Shown one piece after another: positions 18,417-28,698 of a stretch of DNA of 64,000 nucleotides. This DNA comes from Halalkalibacter krulwichiae (lineage in GTDB: Bacteria; Bacillota; Bacilli; Bacillales; Bacillaceae_D): NCBI RefSeq assembly GCF_002109385.1, contig NZ_CP020814.1, positions 4,115,501 through 4,179,500 of the forward strand, given 5' to 3'. The first letter of the stretch is position 1. Every line of letters starts with the position of its first letter. The notes below the pieces were generated by a model, which was not told where the DNA came from, made no database searches, and saw only the letters and a list, made by a program, of their open reading frames with translations. Both the position numbers and the translations under genes were made by a program.

Positions 18417-19703
18417 TTAATACCTTTTCGAATAACTTTTACTTGACTTTAATACCCATAAAATCAAATAAATATATGCAAAAACACCAATTAATGAATA
18501 TAACGCAATGGCAACCACATCATTTTCAAAAATAAAAAATCCAAATATTAAAGCTAAGATTTTTGCAATAATGCTGATTACTTCATAAACCAAAAAACTT
18601 TTCTGCAATCCTAAAATTGGAATTGCAATAACACTTGGTTTATTTATAAACATAAAAAATAACCAAAAGGCTAACCATCTAGCATATTCACCCGCCAAGA
18701 TCCATTCTGAGCCAAAAACTAATCCAAATAACCATGGTCCGAAAGCTATCACAATTCCAAATGGGATAACACCTAAGACTGCTAATGCTAATGTTGCTTT
18801 TAGTATCATCTCAGATATATTTTTACCGTTATTTGTTGCCTCTGTAATTTTAGGATAAAAAACATCTCCGACAGATTTACCAATAAGTGAGATTGGCATA
18901 ATAAGAACAGTTCTGCTAATTGTATAAAATCCAGCTGACACAGGGCCAAAGAAGCTTGTTAATAATAAGACAGGCAAGCTTTGGGAAATTGCATTAACAA
19001 ATACCTGAGGTGATCTATATAGAGGAAAATCACGATATTTTTTCACTAGTTCTTTAATCGTTAATATATTTGTTGAGCTTACCTCAATTTTATCCTTAAA
19101 ATTCTTTGAACCAAGAATTAGCATTATTGCATTCACTGCAGTTCCTAGTGTTGTTAAAATAACTAGAACGGCTCCAACAGGGTTGTACCATCCCAATCCC
19201 ACTTTGGCAACATTTAATATTAATGCGTTCATAAATGTCACTTTAGCAGTAACTCCAAATTGTTTTGTACGTATTAACCATTGCTCACTCACTTGTAAAA
19301 AAGCCGAAAATATGATAACTAAAGGGATAAGGTATAGAAATGGAGCAATCTCCTCAATATTTAATAAATGAACTATTGAATTATGGAAAAATAATAGTAC
19401 TAACGCTACAATTAAAGCTATTATTGCAGAAACATATAAAGAAATTTTAATTAAACCTTTTGCTTCACCATCATTTTTAGGCAATACGATAGCAATAGGA
19501 TAAGTTAATGCAGCCACGGGGGCTATTACAGCAACTATCGCTGTAAAAACCCCTAGCATACCGAATGCTTCAGGACCATATATTCGAGTAATAAAAGGAG
19601 CAAATAACATGGTAATTGCTTGAGCTGCTGCTGTCCCCGTAGAAATTATTAACACATTCCTCACAAATGGTTTTTTAAACAAATTTTTTACCTTATTTCT
19701 CAT
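18417..19703 (-). CDS. Wzx-type polysaccharide flippase
   Basis: A 428-residue polytopic protein of the MOP/MATE-like oligosaccharide flippase family with about twelve to fourteen membrane helices. The N-terminus (basic tail, then VLIISTGTAAAQAITMLFAP) is typical of Wzx/RfbX proteins. It would flip the undecaprenyl-linked repeat unit to the outer face of the membrane before polymerisation by the Wzy-like protein at 23137-24318. It lies among glycosyltransferases and is strikingly AT-rich. Confidence 0.85.
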   Translation of the reverse strand: MRNKVKNLFKKPFVRNVLIISTGTAAAQAITMLFAPFITRIYGPEAFGMLGVFTAIVAVIAPVAALTYPIAIVLPKNDGEAKGLIKISLYVSAIIALIVALVLLFFHNSIVHLLNIEEIAPFLYLIPLVIIFSAFLQVSEQWLIRTKQFGVTAKVTFMNALILNVAKVGLGWYNPVGAVLVILTTLGTAVNAIMLILGSKNFKDKIEVSSTNILTIKELVKKYRDFPLYRSPQVFVNAISQSLPVLLLTSFFGPVSAGFYTISRTVLIMPISLIGKSVGDVFYPKITEATNNGKNISEMILKATLALAVLGVIPFGIVIAFGPWLFGLVFGSEWILAGEYARWLAFWLFFMFINKPSVIAIPILGLQKSFLVYEVISIIAKILALIFGFFIFENDVVAIALYSLIGVFAYIYLILWVLKSSKSYSKRY

Positions 19704-19863
19704 TAAACTACCCCTCAGCCATCATTAAGACTAATTATATAAATAGGAAAATGTTATCCTCTTTATCCAGAATAACTTAATAGTTCGTTAAATTAAGGAA
19801 ACTATCACACCATAATGTCTTAAATACTTATTAAAAAAAAATAAATAAAAGTTAAATACCTAT

Positions 19864-20906
19864 TTACCTAAATAATCGATATAAATGCTTCAACATAAAA
19901 TAGAATTTTTCCTTACTTTTTCTCGGCGCTTTACACATATAGGTTAAACGATTATATAATTCAATTTTATTCTCAAGAGTTATAAAAGGATTATTTAAAA
20001 TACCCATACTAAAAGTAGTGTTAAACAGTACTTTTAAAAACAGAGTCTCTTCAAAAATCTTTTTCTCATTGTTTTGCTTTATCATTTTCTCTAGTAAATT
20101 TGATAGATCAAGAATTGTTATTCCACTCATACCATTCTGTGGTGCGTCATTGTAGAAATCGTAGTAAATTTGAATTTCATCTTTTGTTAACTCGAAGCCG
20201 TAATAATTTAAAAGGTCTTGATGAATTGAGTTAATAACTTTCTTTCGTTTAACTGCCTTAGTTTGTATTGATGTTTTTGTAATATTTGAGTGGCCAGTTC
20301 GATAATTAAGTAATACCTCTGGTAAAATAGCCAGATTACCAACTTTTGAAAGCTGAGCCCAAAAATCATAATCTTGAGCTACAAAGTAATCTAAGTTGTA
20401 CTTAATATTATATTTATTTAATGTGTCTAAACGAATAAACGATGTAGGATTACCAATTGGATTAGAAAATAATAGACATACTTTAATTTCTTCAGGAGAG
20501 CATAGTGCAGGCTTAACTGTCCTCTTAAGCTTTTGACCAAACAACTTAAAATAAGTACCAATTGCGTCTATATTCAAATTTTCTTCCATGTACCTTACCT
20601 GCTTTTCAATTCTATCAAAGGTAGCAATATCATCAGCATCCATTATAGCCATATATTTGCCTTTAGCATTTTTTAAACCTTTATTTCTCGTATAGGGAAT
20701 TCCTTTATTCTCAGGGTTTTCAACTATTCTTATTCTAGGATCGTCAAAAGATTTTACAATTTCTAGAGAATTATCAGTTGATCCGTCATCAACAATTAGA
20801 ATATCTAAATTTGAATATGATTGATTAACGATACTATTCAGTGCGTCTTTTATATATTTTTCACAATTATATAATGGTATAAAAACCGTAACTAAAGGGG
20901 GATCAT
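19864..20906 (-). pseudogene. family 2 glycosyltransferase with probable one-base frameshift at the start
   Basis: From the internal ATG at 20652 only 262 residues would be made, starting in the middle of the GT-A fold at MAIMDADD (the DxD metal motif). The frame upstream is open and encodes the missing nucleotide-binding half (VTVFIPLYNCEKYI, VDDGSTDNS, NKGIPYTRNKGL) up to base 20937, but it has no start codon. An ATG at 20906 with AAAGGAG upstream is out of frame by one base at the C/G run 20897-20901. One more C on the coding strand gives MIPPLVTVFIPLYN and about 347 residues. Probably a sequencing undercall; if real, the enzyme lacks a start. It would add one sugar of the repeat unit. Confidence 0.82.
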
Positions 20907-21029
20907 TTATTAGTTTAACTCCTTTATTTTTACTACCTTGCTAAATTATTATTTACGATGTTTTAAAATTAAACCTTTATTAAATTAACTCTTCGTTTTT
21001 TTAAAAATATAAATATATTAAAATGCGAT

Positions 21030-22154
21030 TTATTTAAAAGTTTTATTAAAATAAAAGTTTTCAAGCCATTTTGCATTGCTTTTTATATCATATCCACTTT
21101 TCACAATCTCCTCGTAAGTACTTTTACGTACTAACTGGTTACTATCCTGAATTATTTTCTCTGCCCAAAACCTTGGACTTTCAGAAATAGGTAACCTTGT
21201 AACTAATTCAGTTACCTCTACCTCTGATGTAATTGTATCTGTCGCGTATATCTTGAGACCCGAAGCCTGAGCTTCAATCAATGCAACTGGTAACCCCTCA
21301 AATTTAGACGGTAACAAAAATACATTCATGGCATTGAGTAAATCCGGGATGTCATTTCTAACACCTAGAAATTTTACCTTATTATTTAGTTTTAATTCAA
21401 AAACCTTTTGTTTAATCTCATCAATAAGTTCACCACTTCCAATTAACAAAAGTAGTGCATTTGGATTCACCTTAACTACTTCGTTAAAAATATCAATTAT
21501 AAAATGATGGTTTTTTGGATAGGAAAAACGTCCGATATTGCCAATAACCAATTTATCATCGATATTCATTGAGTTCCTTATTTGTTCCGCCTTTCTTTTA
21601 TTATATAAAAACTTTTTTGAGTCTATAGCATTGTTAACGAGCCTAACCTTGCTTCTCCGTTCCACACCAAATAACCAATCTCCAGCTGCCTCTGAGCAAG
21701 CAAATAGATCGGTAGACAATGATAGCATAATTGGTCTTAGCAAATTGTGTATTCTATGTTGAAAAGAACCTTTTGGTTTTTCTAAATCTGTTGCATGCGA
21801 ATGAACTATCCTTTTCTTCTTTCCTGCCAATTTAGCAATTAATAGATACAAAAAACTAGTGGTACTGGCTGTGTGAATGTGAATTATTTCATGGGGGGAT
21901 CTCTTATTAATAATTTTAAATGCTTCATATATATTTTTCCAAATGCTAATAGATTTAGGTGTAATCTTAATAACCGATCCTCCCATGTCATTAATCTCTT
22001 TTACTAATTGTTCTTCTGTATTATTGTGTGTCAGGAAATCAAATTGAACTTTATTTATATCAACGTTTTTGTAATAGTTCATTAAAAAAGCACCTACACC
22101 GCCACTACTGGTTATTGACCCACATATATGCAAAACTTTAACCTTATGACTCAT
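21030..22154 (-). CDS. family 4 glycosyltransferase
   Basis: A 374-residue GT-B glycosyltransferase. The N-terminal glycine-rich loop (GSITSSGGVGAFL), the HSHATD segment and the C-terminal nucleotide-sugar site (PSKFEGLPVALIEAQASG with its E...E pair around 285-293) are visible. It probably adds a sugar from a UDP or GDP donor to the lipid-linked repeat unit on the cytoplasmic face. The neighbours are other glycosyltransferases of the same strand. Confidence 0.85.
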   Translation of the reverse strand: MSHKVKVLHICGSITSSGGVGAFLMNYYKNVDINKVQFDFLTHNNTEEQLVKEINDMGGSVIKITPKSISIWKNIYEAFKIINKRSPHEIIHIHTASTTSFLYLLIAKLAGKKKRIVHSHATDLEKPKGSFQHRIHNLLRPIMLSLSTDLFACSEAAGDWLFGVERRSKVRLVNNAIDSKKFLYNKRKAEQIRNSMNIDDKLVIGNIGRFSYPKNHHFIIDIFNEVVKVNPNALLLLIGSGELIDEIKQKVFELKLNNKVKFLGVRNDIPDLLNAMNVFLLPSKFEGLPVALIEAQASGLKIYATDTITSEVEVTELVTRLPISESPRFWAEKIIQDSNQLVRKSTYEEIVKSGYDIKSNAKWLENFYFNKTFK

Positions 22155-22182
22155 TTAGTCCCTCCTTTTTTGAACAAAAATT

Positions 22183-23091
22183 TTATATAAGCTGAAGTAT
22201 GTTCTTTTTTATTTTTGATTGTTCAATAATCCTATCCCATAAGAAGTCATTTACGTTTAAATTATTTTTAAATTCATATTTTTCTAATTCATTGATATTA
22301 ATATTAAATTCATTCATGTTCATTTTATAAAATGAACAATTATGGGATCTCTCAAACTGCCTTACCCAACTATAGTTGGTAGTAATCACCTTTAAATCAA
22401 GTGCTAAATATTCAAGTAACTTTGTAGAAGTTTGTAATTTAAAAGGATATTTATCAGGCATAAAATTTATACCATAAACAGCTTTCGAAGCAATTTTTGG
22501 TACCTCAGAATATGGAACCTTTCCCGTAAAAATAATATTTCCATTATTTTTGTATTTGTTGAATATTTCATTATCTACATTCCCGACCATGCAAATTTTA
22601 CCAATTTTATTTTTACTAAAGTTCTCTAATAGTTTTTCAACTTCTCTTTCTCTCGAAATCGAACCTACGTAAACAAAATCATAATCCTTTTTACTACTTC
22701 TCAATTTAAGGAAATTCTCATCAATCCCCATATCTCTGTAACAATACTCAATGCTATCTTTAAACCCAAAGCCTAATCTAACATTTTCGTTAAGAAATAT
22801 CCTCAAGTTTGGCTTAGGGTTAATCGTAGTCTTCATTAAATTTTTAAATTTTGGAAAAGATCCTGTAGATAAAGAAGCGTACTCGTGGATCAGAATTTGG
22901 TCTTCTTTTATTTTCAGTCCCCCTAAACCTTTAAATTCCCAAACAACATCAAAATCTTCTAACATATATTCTCCTTCAAATTTTGAAGAATCGTATGCTT
23001 TAAAACCCTCAGTTTTATTGAAGTAGTGAATATATGCCTCTACTTCTGGCAAAAAGGCTTTATTACTTCGTATAAATAAAATTTTAATCAT
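22183..23091 (-). CDS. glycosyltransferase-like protein
   Basis: About 302 residues. The C-terminal half (YVGSISREREVEKLL, VGNVDNEIF, FTGKVPYSEVP, ...GINFMPDKYPFKLQTSTKLLEYLALDLKVI in short pieces) has the look of a GT-B nucleotide-binding domain. The N-terminal half is divergent. I take the ATG at 23091 with GGTGAT upstream; the GTG at 23103 is an alternative. Sugar specificity cannot be read. It is very AT-rich, like its neighbours. Confidence 0.65.
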   Translation of the reverse strand: MIKILFIRSNKAFLPEVEAYIHYFNKTEGFKAYDSSKFEGEYMLEDFDVVWEFKGLGGLKIKEDQILIHEYASLSTGSFPKFKNLMKTTINPKPNLRIFLNENVRLGFGFKDSIEYCYRDMGIDENFLKLRSSKKDYDFVYVGSISREREVEKLLENFSKNKIGKICMVGNVDNEIFNKYKNNGNIIFTGKVPYSEVPKIASKAVYGINFMPDKYPFKLQTSTKLLEYLALDLKVITTNYSWVRQFERSHNCSFYKMNMNEFNININELEKYEFKNNLNVNDFLWDRIIEQSKIKKNILQLI

Positions 23092-23136
23092 TAATTTTAT
23101 CACCGACGTTCCTATAATAATTAATTTTTAATATTT

Positions 23137-24318
23137 TCAAATAATCTTCTTCTTAAAATATCTATTCTTTGAATAAACTGATACAAATACAATTAATATT
23201 AAAATCCAGCCAACGGCTCTTAATCTGGTTGCAGTCCCTATATTATCATTTGTAACAGCTATTAAACCTATCCAAACAAACGCGTGAAGTAAAACATAAA
23301 TCTGCACTTTAGAAAGTAAATTTCTTTTCTTCCATATAAATAATAGTATAAGAATCATTGGTATAGTTTCAAAAAGAAATATAAATAAAGTACTTATACC
23401 GCTCAAATGCCAAGGTAAAGGCCCTATTAAATTACCTATAAAACTATGGAAATAATTGATGAAAAAAACAGGGAAAAAAGGATGATCTAAGTTAATCCAC
23501 ATCTGACTTCCACCTGAGTATAATGTTATCGCTGAATGCCTATAGTTTAAAGCCCCCCTAAGGGACATATCTAGATAAGGAATACTGTAGTCCATGAATA
23601 ATGTGTAGTAAACTCCAAAAACTGTAATAAATGCCGTTAGAGTTAATATAGGCCTTCTTAGTTTTAAAAAACCTTTATACAATAAATAAAGAATTATACT
23701 AATAATGAAAGAAGCTAAAGCATACCCTCTAAATTCCCCTAATAACCAAAGAGATGGAAACAATAATATTAAAAATAAGAATCTATTTTTTTTATTAAAA
23801 ATAACCTTTATACTTAATATTAAAGATAAAATGTAAAAAGAATAAATCCAAATATCTCTATTTATTGACAAACTTATATTCATAAAGAGGCTGACGTAAC
23901 ATACAAAACTTAACAACATTAAGATTTTTGAGGTGTATATAGGATTTAAGTCTCTTCCTAATTTTATTTGTTCAAGCTTATAGAATAATCTAATTAGATA
24001 TAACCCTAAAAAAGTTAATATTATGAATCCAAAATAATTAAATATCCTAATAAAATATACACTTTCGATACCAGTAATCCTCATAATATTACCAATTATC
24101 AGTGGGTAAATTGAAGTTAATATTGCCTCCTGTCCAGCAGCTATCTTCTGAGATTCTTCCCAATAAAACATCCCGTCGTCCCCGCCGCCTAAAAATCTAA
24201 ATGTTACACCCTCATTTCCTTGCCTTATAGCTAAAAAATAAAAAAATGTAGTTAATATTAAATAAAATAGAAAAAGAATCTGTTGCGTTGCCACCAGTAG
24301 AAATCTTTTTTGCCTCAT
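23137..24318 (-). CDS. polytopic membrane protein, probable Wzy-type polymerase
   Basis: A 393-residue protein with about ten hydrophobic helices and a longer outside loop around residues 235-290 (ALNYRHSAITLYSGGSQMW). It has no enzyme motif, but position and topology within a complete Wzx/Wzz locus fit the highly variable repeat-unit polymerase. The start at 24318 follows GAAGGTG. Alternative: a GT-C-type glycosyltransferase; no conserved DD or ED motif near the first loop supports that strongly, although GGGDDG occurs at about residues 44-49. Confidence 0.55.
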   Translation of the reverse strand: MRQKRFLLVATQQILFLFYLILTTFFYFLAIRQGNEGVTFRFLGGGDDGMFYWEESQKIAAGQEAILTSIYPLIIGNIMRITGIESVYFIRIFNYFGFIILTFLGLYLIRLFYKLEQIKLGRDLNPIYTSKILMLLSFVCYVSLFMNISLSINRDIWIYSFYILSLILSIKVIFNKKNRFLFLILLFPSLWLLGEFRGYALASFIISIILYLLYKGFLKLRRPILTLTAFITVFGVYYTLFMDYSIPYLDMSLRGALNYRHSAITLYSGGSQMWINLDHPFFPVFFINYFHSFIGNLIGPLPWHLSGISTLFIFLFETIPMILILLFIWKKRNLLSKVQIYVLLHAFVWIGLIAVTNDNIGTATRLRAVGWILILIVFVSVYSKNRYFKKKII

Positions 24319-24349
24319 TTAAACACCTTCATTTATTAGTCACATTCAT

Positions 24350-25456
24350 TTACAAAGTATAACTTTCATAAATTTTTTTTATCTGTTTTATTACACTTTC
24401 ATACGAATATTTTTTAACTTCTTTTAAGTTAATTGAACCATATCTTAAATCCTCAGCTTTAAATATTTTTTTTATAGCATTAGAAAAACCATTAATATCA
24501 TCTGGTTTTACTAAATAACCACCTTTACCATCCTCAATTAAATCATTATTTCCTCTAATGTCCGAGCAGACTATAGGTAGCCCCGAAGCCATTGCTTCCA
24601 TCATAGCAACTGATAACCCTTCTCTATAAGACGGAAATGCAAAGACATCCGATACTTGACAAATCTCTTTTATATCGTTGCGAAAACCCAATAATTTTAC
24701 TTGATTACTTATTCCCAATTTTATTGATAATTCTCTTAGATAACTATCTAATTCACCTCGTCCGCATATTACATAAACTATATTTGGATTATCTAACTTT
24801 GCTATAGCCTTAATAACAGTTTCATGGTTTTTATTCTTATTAAGTTCACCCACCGAGAGTACAACAAATGCTTCCTCAGGAATTTCTAAATCCTTACGTT
24901 TTTTTTCTCTATCAACTGCGATACTGCAATACTTGTTAGTATCAAGACCAACTCCAGGAATATACATTATCTTTCCAGCTTTAAAAGATTTTTTTGCTCG
25001 TTCATAGTCTTCTTTATTAATAGTGATAAGTACATCAGTATTTCTAGACAACCAACGTTCTATTGGATAGTAAATCCCCCAATTAATCAATGGAGCACCG
25101 CTATAAAAGTGAAAACCGTGGGCAGTATAAACAACTTTGACATTCCGATTATTCCTACAGGCTAACCTTACACAAGCTGAAGCAACAGGTGTATGGGTGT
25201 GAACTAAATCATACTTCTCGCTATTAATTAGTCTCTTTAAATTTTTATATGCTGAATAGTTTACCCTATTTAAAGGAGATCGTTGAAATTCAATATTGTG
25301 TACAGTACATCCTAAGTTTGTTAATTCCGGATTTACTTCTTGAACAATATTGAAGGCAACATCAACTTGATGACCTTGTTCAATCAAAAGTTTTATATGT
25401 GGTATTAAGAACGCATTTACAGTATTAGATATTGTTGTAACATATAGTATTTTCAT
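24350..25456 (-). CDS. family 4 glycosyltransferase, EpsD-like
   Basis: A 368-residue GT-B enzyme. The N-terminal domain has the IPHIKLLIEQGHQVDVAF and VHTHTPVAS pieces, then YTAHGFHFY. The C-terminal domain has VLSVGELNKNKNHET and the donor-binding PSYREGLSVAMMEAMASG with the E...E pair. It is close in pattern to EpsD/CapM-like transferases of Firmicutes exopolysaccharide loci. It follows the bacillosamine-type genes directly and may therefore add the second sugar to the priming residue. Confidence 0.85.
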   Translation of the reverse strand: MKILYVTTISNTVNAFLIPHIKLLIEQGHQVDVAFNIVQEVNPELTNLGCTVHNIEFQRSPLNRVNYSAYKNLKRLINSEKYDLVHTHTPVASACVRLACRNNRNVKVVYTAHGFHFYSGAPLINWGIYYPIERWLSRNTDVLITINKEDYERAKKSFKAGKIMYIPGVGLDTNKYCSIAVDREKKRKDLEIPEEAFVVLSVGELNKNKNHETVIKAIAKLDNPNIVYVICGRGELDSYLRELSIKLGISNQVKLLGFRNDIKEICQVSDVFAFPSYREGLSVAMMEAMASGLPIVCSDIRGNNDLIEDGKGGYLVKPDDINGFSNAIKKIFKAEDLRYGSINLKEVKKYSYESVIKQIKKIYESYTL

Positions 25457-25479
25457 TCCCGTCTCCTTCTAAATCACTA

Positions 25480-26100
25480 TCAGTCTATCTTCTTCGATGG
25501 AATTCCGACATAGGTCCCGGTTTGATTTATATCCTTAACCACTACAGCACCAGCACCAACTATACATCTGCACGTAATATTTACATTATTACTAACCACA
25601 CTACCAATACCTAACCAAGTTCCTTTTCCAACCTTCACCGTACCAGCTAAATGCACTCCCGGTGACAAATGGACAAAATCTTCAATTAGATTATCATGAT
25701 CTATTGTAGCACCAGTATTAATAATGCAACCTTTCCCGATTTTTGTGCAGCAATTTATAACAACACCAGCCATAATCACTGTACCAGATTCCACTTCTAC
25801 TTGTTCTCCAATTACGCTATTTGGATGAATTAACTTAGGTATGCTCGCACCTTTTAATTCAAGGCTTTCCTGTAACTTTTTTCGAATAGCATTATTTCCA
25901 ATACCTACAAAGATGTCACAATCATCTATATATGCAAAAGCCTCATCTGACTTCCCAATTACTTCTATTCCCAATGAGACTTTAATGTTTTCATTATCAT
26001 CTAAAAAAGCAATACTCTGCCATTTACCCATTTTTAATGCAATATCAGCTACAACCTTACCATGTCCATTTGCACCAATTATAAGTAGTTTGTTTTTCAT
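25480..26100 (-). CDS. epsM: NeuD/PglD-like sugar O/N-acetyltransferase, EpsM-like
   Basis: A 206-residue protein with an N-terminal Rossmann-like domain ([17 protein letters not shown]) and a C-terminal left-handed beta helix of hexapeptide repeats ([19 protein letters not shown], then [10 protein letters not shown]). The His of TIDHDN near residue 134 is the likely catalytic base. In Bacillus subtilis EpsM and Campylobacter PglD the family acetylates the 4-amino group of UDP-4-amino-trideoxy-GlcNAc. With EpsC and EpsN here, this completes UDP-diacetylbacillosamine. The gene overlaps epsL by four bases. Confidence 0.82.
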   Translation of the reverse strand: MKNKLLIIGANGHGKVVADIALKMGKWQSIAFLDDNENIKVSLGIEVIGKSDEAFAYIDDCDIFVGIGNNAIRKKLQESLELKGASIPKLIHPNSVIGEQVEVESGTVIMAGVVINCCTKIGKGCIINTGATIDHDNLIEDFVHLSPGVHLAGTVKVGKGTWLGIGSVVSNNVNITCRCIVGAGAVVVKDINQTGTYVGIPSKKID

Positions 26101-26753
26101 GATCCCATTCGTTCCTTTTTAGTTCCCTTAAAAGGTTCCATCGTTGCTGCAGTTTCTGAGTTGATCCCTTCTCTTACAAAAACCTTCTTAATCGTTAGAA
26201 AAATAATTTTCCAATCTTCTAGAAAACTAGCATTATCTACATATTCCACATCTAGATTAAACTTATCTTCCCAACTAATCGCATTCCTTCCACTGACTTG
26301 AGCTAATCCTGATAAACCAGGTCTAACTTCGTGTCGACGTTTTTGATGATCATTATAAAGGGGAAGATATTGTACAAGTAATGGTCTAGGCCCAATTATA
26401 GACATGTCACCTTTAAGAATATTAAATAGCTCTGGTAATTCATCAAGTGATGTAGAACGTAAAAACATACCAAACTTCGTCAACCTCATACTATCCGGTA
26501 ATAACTCCCCATTCTCATCTCTCTCATCTGTCATAGTTCTGAATTTATACATCATAAAGACCTTTTCATTCAAGCCAGGACGTTGCTGCTTAAACAATAC
26601 CGGACTCCCTAGTTTAGTTCTTACCAAGGTAGCTACTATTATGAGAACTGGACTAAGTGCTAAAATAGCAATCAATGACAATATGAAATCCATCGGTCTC
26701 TTTATAAATTTCCTATAAATACCACCTTTAGATGTCTCCATTAAAATCACCAC
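26097..26753 (-). CDS. epsL: initiating sugar-phosphate transferase (polyprenyl), EpsL-like
   Basis: A 218-residue short-form bacterial sugar transferase. One N-terminal membrane helix (residues 18-40) is followed by the conserved cytoplasmic domain: [34 protein letters not shown] and GPRPLL, then [14 protein letters not shown]. Such enzymes attach the first sugar-1-phosphate to undecaprenyl phosphate. Linked to epsM and epsN, it probably uses UDP-diacetylbacillosamine like PglC. It overlaps both neighbours, indicating translational coupling. Confidence 0.88.
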   Translation of the reverse strand: MVILMETSKGGIYRKFIKRPMDFILSLIAILALSPVLIIVATLVRTKLGSPVLFKQQRPGLNEKVFMMYKFRTMTDERDENGELLPDSMRLTKFGMFLRSTSLDELPELFNILKGDMSIIGPRPLLVQYLPLYNDHQKRRHEVRPGLSGLAQVSGRNAISWEDKFNLDVEYVDNASFLEDWKIIFLTIKKVFVREGINSETAATMEPFKGTKKERMGS

Positions 26754-27871
26754 AATTCCTTTATAATTTCTACAATTTTCTTCATCTGTGCATCCGTCAT
26801 CTTCGTATCAGAAGGCAAACAAACCCCATTCTCAAACAACTTCTCTGATACATCGGTTCCGACAAAGTCATACTTTTCAAAGAACGGTTGCATATGGATC
26901 GGTTTCCAAACCGGCCTTGATTCGATATTCTCAGCTTCCAATGCTTCAAATATATCAATTGGTCTGACTTTACCAATCAAAGTCATTGAACTTAACCAAT
27001 AATTCGGTGCATCCCATTCATTACTAGGCATAAACTCAACACCTTCAAGCCCACCAAGTTCTCTCTTATAGAACTCATAAATATATCTCTTTTTCTCAAC
27101 TCTTTGATCTAGCACCTTAAGCTGCCCTCGACCAATACCAGCAACCACATTACTCATACGATAATTAAACCCTAATTCGCTATGTTGATAGTGTCTAGCT
27201 TGGTCTCTAGATTGAGTAGCCCAAAATCTAGCTTTAGAAATTCTCTCTTCATTATCAGAAACAAGCATCCCACCACCAGAAGTAGTGATTATTTTGTTTC
27301 CATTAAAAGAGAAGATGCCATAATCGCCAAAAGTCCCGGTATGCTTACCTTTATAGTAAGTTCCTAAACTTTCAGCAGCATCTTCTATTAATACAACATT
27401 GTGTTTCTTACAAAGTTCTACAATTCTATCCATATCAGCAGATAAACCATATAAATGAACAACAATAACTGCTTTAACTTCAGGATACTTTTGAAAAGCA
27501 TCTTCTAATGCTTTAGGACACATATTCCACGTTTCATAATTACTATCAATAAATACTGGAACTGCATTTTGATAGATGATTGGATTAGCTGTAGCTGAGA
27601 ATGTAAGTGTTGGACAGAACACAATATCCCCTTCACCAACTCCTGCAGCTCTTAAAGCTAAGTGAATAGCTGCAGTTCCAGAAGAAAGTGCTGCTGCAGC
27701 TTTAGAGCCAACTTTTTCTGCCAGCTCTCTTTCAAATCCATTTACGTTTTCTCCAAGAGGAGCAATCCAATTTGTATCAAAAGCTTCCTTTACATATTCC
27801 ATTTCATAACCTTCATCACTCATATGCGGTGATGAAAGAAAAATTCTCTCGTTCACTTTTGTTGTCTCCAT
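26747..27871 (-). CDS. epsN: DegT/DnrJ/EryC1-family aminotransferase, EpsN-like
   Basis: A 374-residue PLP-dependent sugar aminotransferase. Visible are [11 protein letters not shown] (phosphate binding), the IEDAAESLG aspartate motif and the PLP lysine in [15 protein letters not shown] (Lys near residue 193). The family transfers an amino group to UDP-4-keto-6-deoxysugars. With EpsC (dehydratase) and EpsM (acetyltransferase) it makes UDP-diacetylbacillosamine. The gene follows an 827-base gap without genes, so it may open its own transcript or depend on read-through. Confidence 0.87.
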   Translation of the reverse strand: METTKVNERIFLSSPHMSDEGYEMEYVKEAFDTNWIAPLGENVNGFERELAEKVGSKAAAALSSGTAAIHLALRAAGVGEGDIVFCPTLTFSATANPIIYQNAVPVFIDSNYETWNMCPKALEDAFQKYPEVKAVIVVHLYGLSADMDRIVELCKKHNVVLIEDAAESLGTYYKGKHTGTFGDYGIFSFNGNKIITTSGGGMLVSDNEERISKARFWATQSRDQARHYQHSELGFNYRMSNVVAGIGRGQLKVLDQRVEKKRYIYEFYKRELGGLEGVEFMPSNEWDAPNYWLSSMTLIGKVRPIDIFEALEAENIESRPVWKPIHMQPFFEKYDFVGTDVSEKLFENGVCLPSDTKMTDAQMKKIVEIIKELW

Positions 27872-28698
27872 CTATAGACTTCCTTCCATCGTTAAGTTAA
27901 TATTTTAGTAGATTAGGACTTATTTGGAATCTTCAATACTATTACTCCAACCAACTTCTAAACCACTAAAAACGTTATCTACGTCTAATAGCCACCTCGT
28001 AATATCTATTCAATCTACCAAGCAAATACGAAATAGATATTCACTCCATAATCACTTCAAACCGAGTTTCTTCCTATTATATATACCATTCAATCAATCT
28101 ATAAATCTCACTAAAAACGCCTCTAACCCTTATCCCACAAGGCTTCCAGCATCTTATCTGATTACGATACTCAGTTCCTTAACTCCATTCAATATTTTTC
28201 CATGTTTTTGGTTACCAAAAACCCCGTCAAATCAACGTTTTCTAAACTTAAAATATCTGATTTTAGCCCCATTTTATCTTTATATACTAACAAAATGGTA
28301 CTATGTTATATAGATAAATCCCATATATTGTATACTTTTGTGTATTTTCTCTGTTTTTAACACAATATGCTGTGGTTATCTCTTGACCATTCTGACTTCC
28401 TAATGTACATTCAATCATTTCTTATTTTTTACAAGGTAAAAAATGGGTAGTTTTCCAAATTAATATCCCTTAGTTGGGATTTTTGCCTTTAATACTTATA
28501 AATGGTCTTATGTTAAATATAAAAAAAAAGTATATTGTATATCAAATGATCTCCCAACGAATTATTACAATTTATAGCAATTACCTATTGCCCATTTAAA
28601 CTTTTTATAGTGTAGTTTATTTATTATTTATGAGTGCTATAATTTAACGATGACTTTCTTCTCCCCTTCATTTAAAAATTCTAAACAAATGAAAACTA
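27872..28698. other. 827-base gene-free, AT-rich gap inside the exopolysaccharide locus
   Basis: No convincing coding sequence on either strand. A plus-strand frame at 27924-28313 lacks a ribosome site and has biased composition (Ser/Leu/Asn/Thr). The stretch holds A/T runs and a small ATCCC/GGGAT hairpin near 28470. It may contain the promoter and a long leader for epsN, or be scar sequence from gene loss. Confidence 0.5.

Noticed and set aside
20897..20901. Poly-G phase variation of the glycosyltransferase
   Set aside because: A tract of five bases is too short for efficient slippage, and the same defect occurs in unrelated metabolic genes; an undercall is more likely, though deep reads could overturn this.
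27924..28313. 129-codon plus-strand ORF in the eps gap
   Set aside because: No ribosome site, biased Ser/Leu/Asn/Thr composition, opposite to all neighbouring genes; I treat it as chance.
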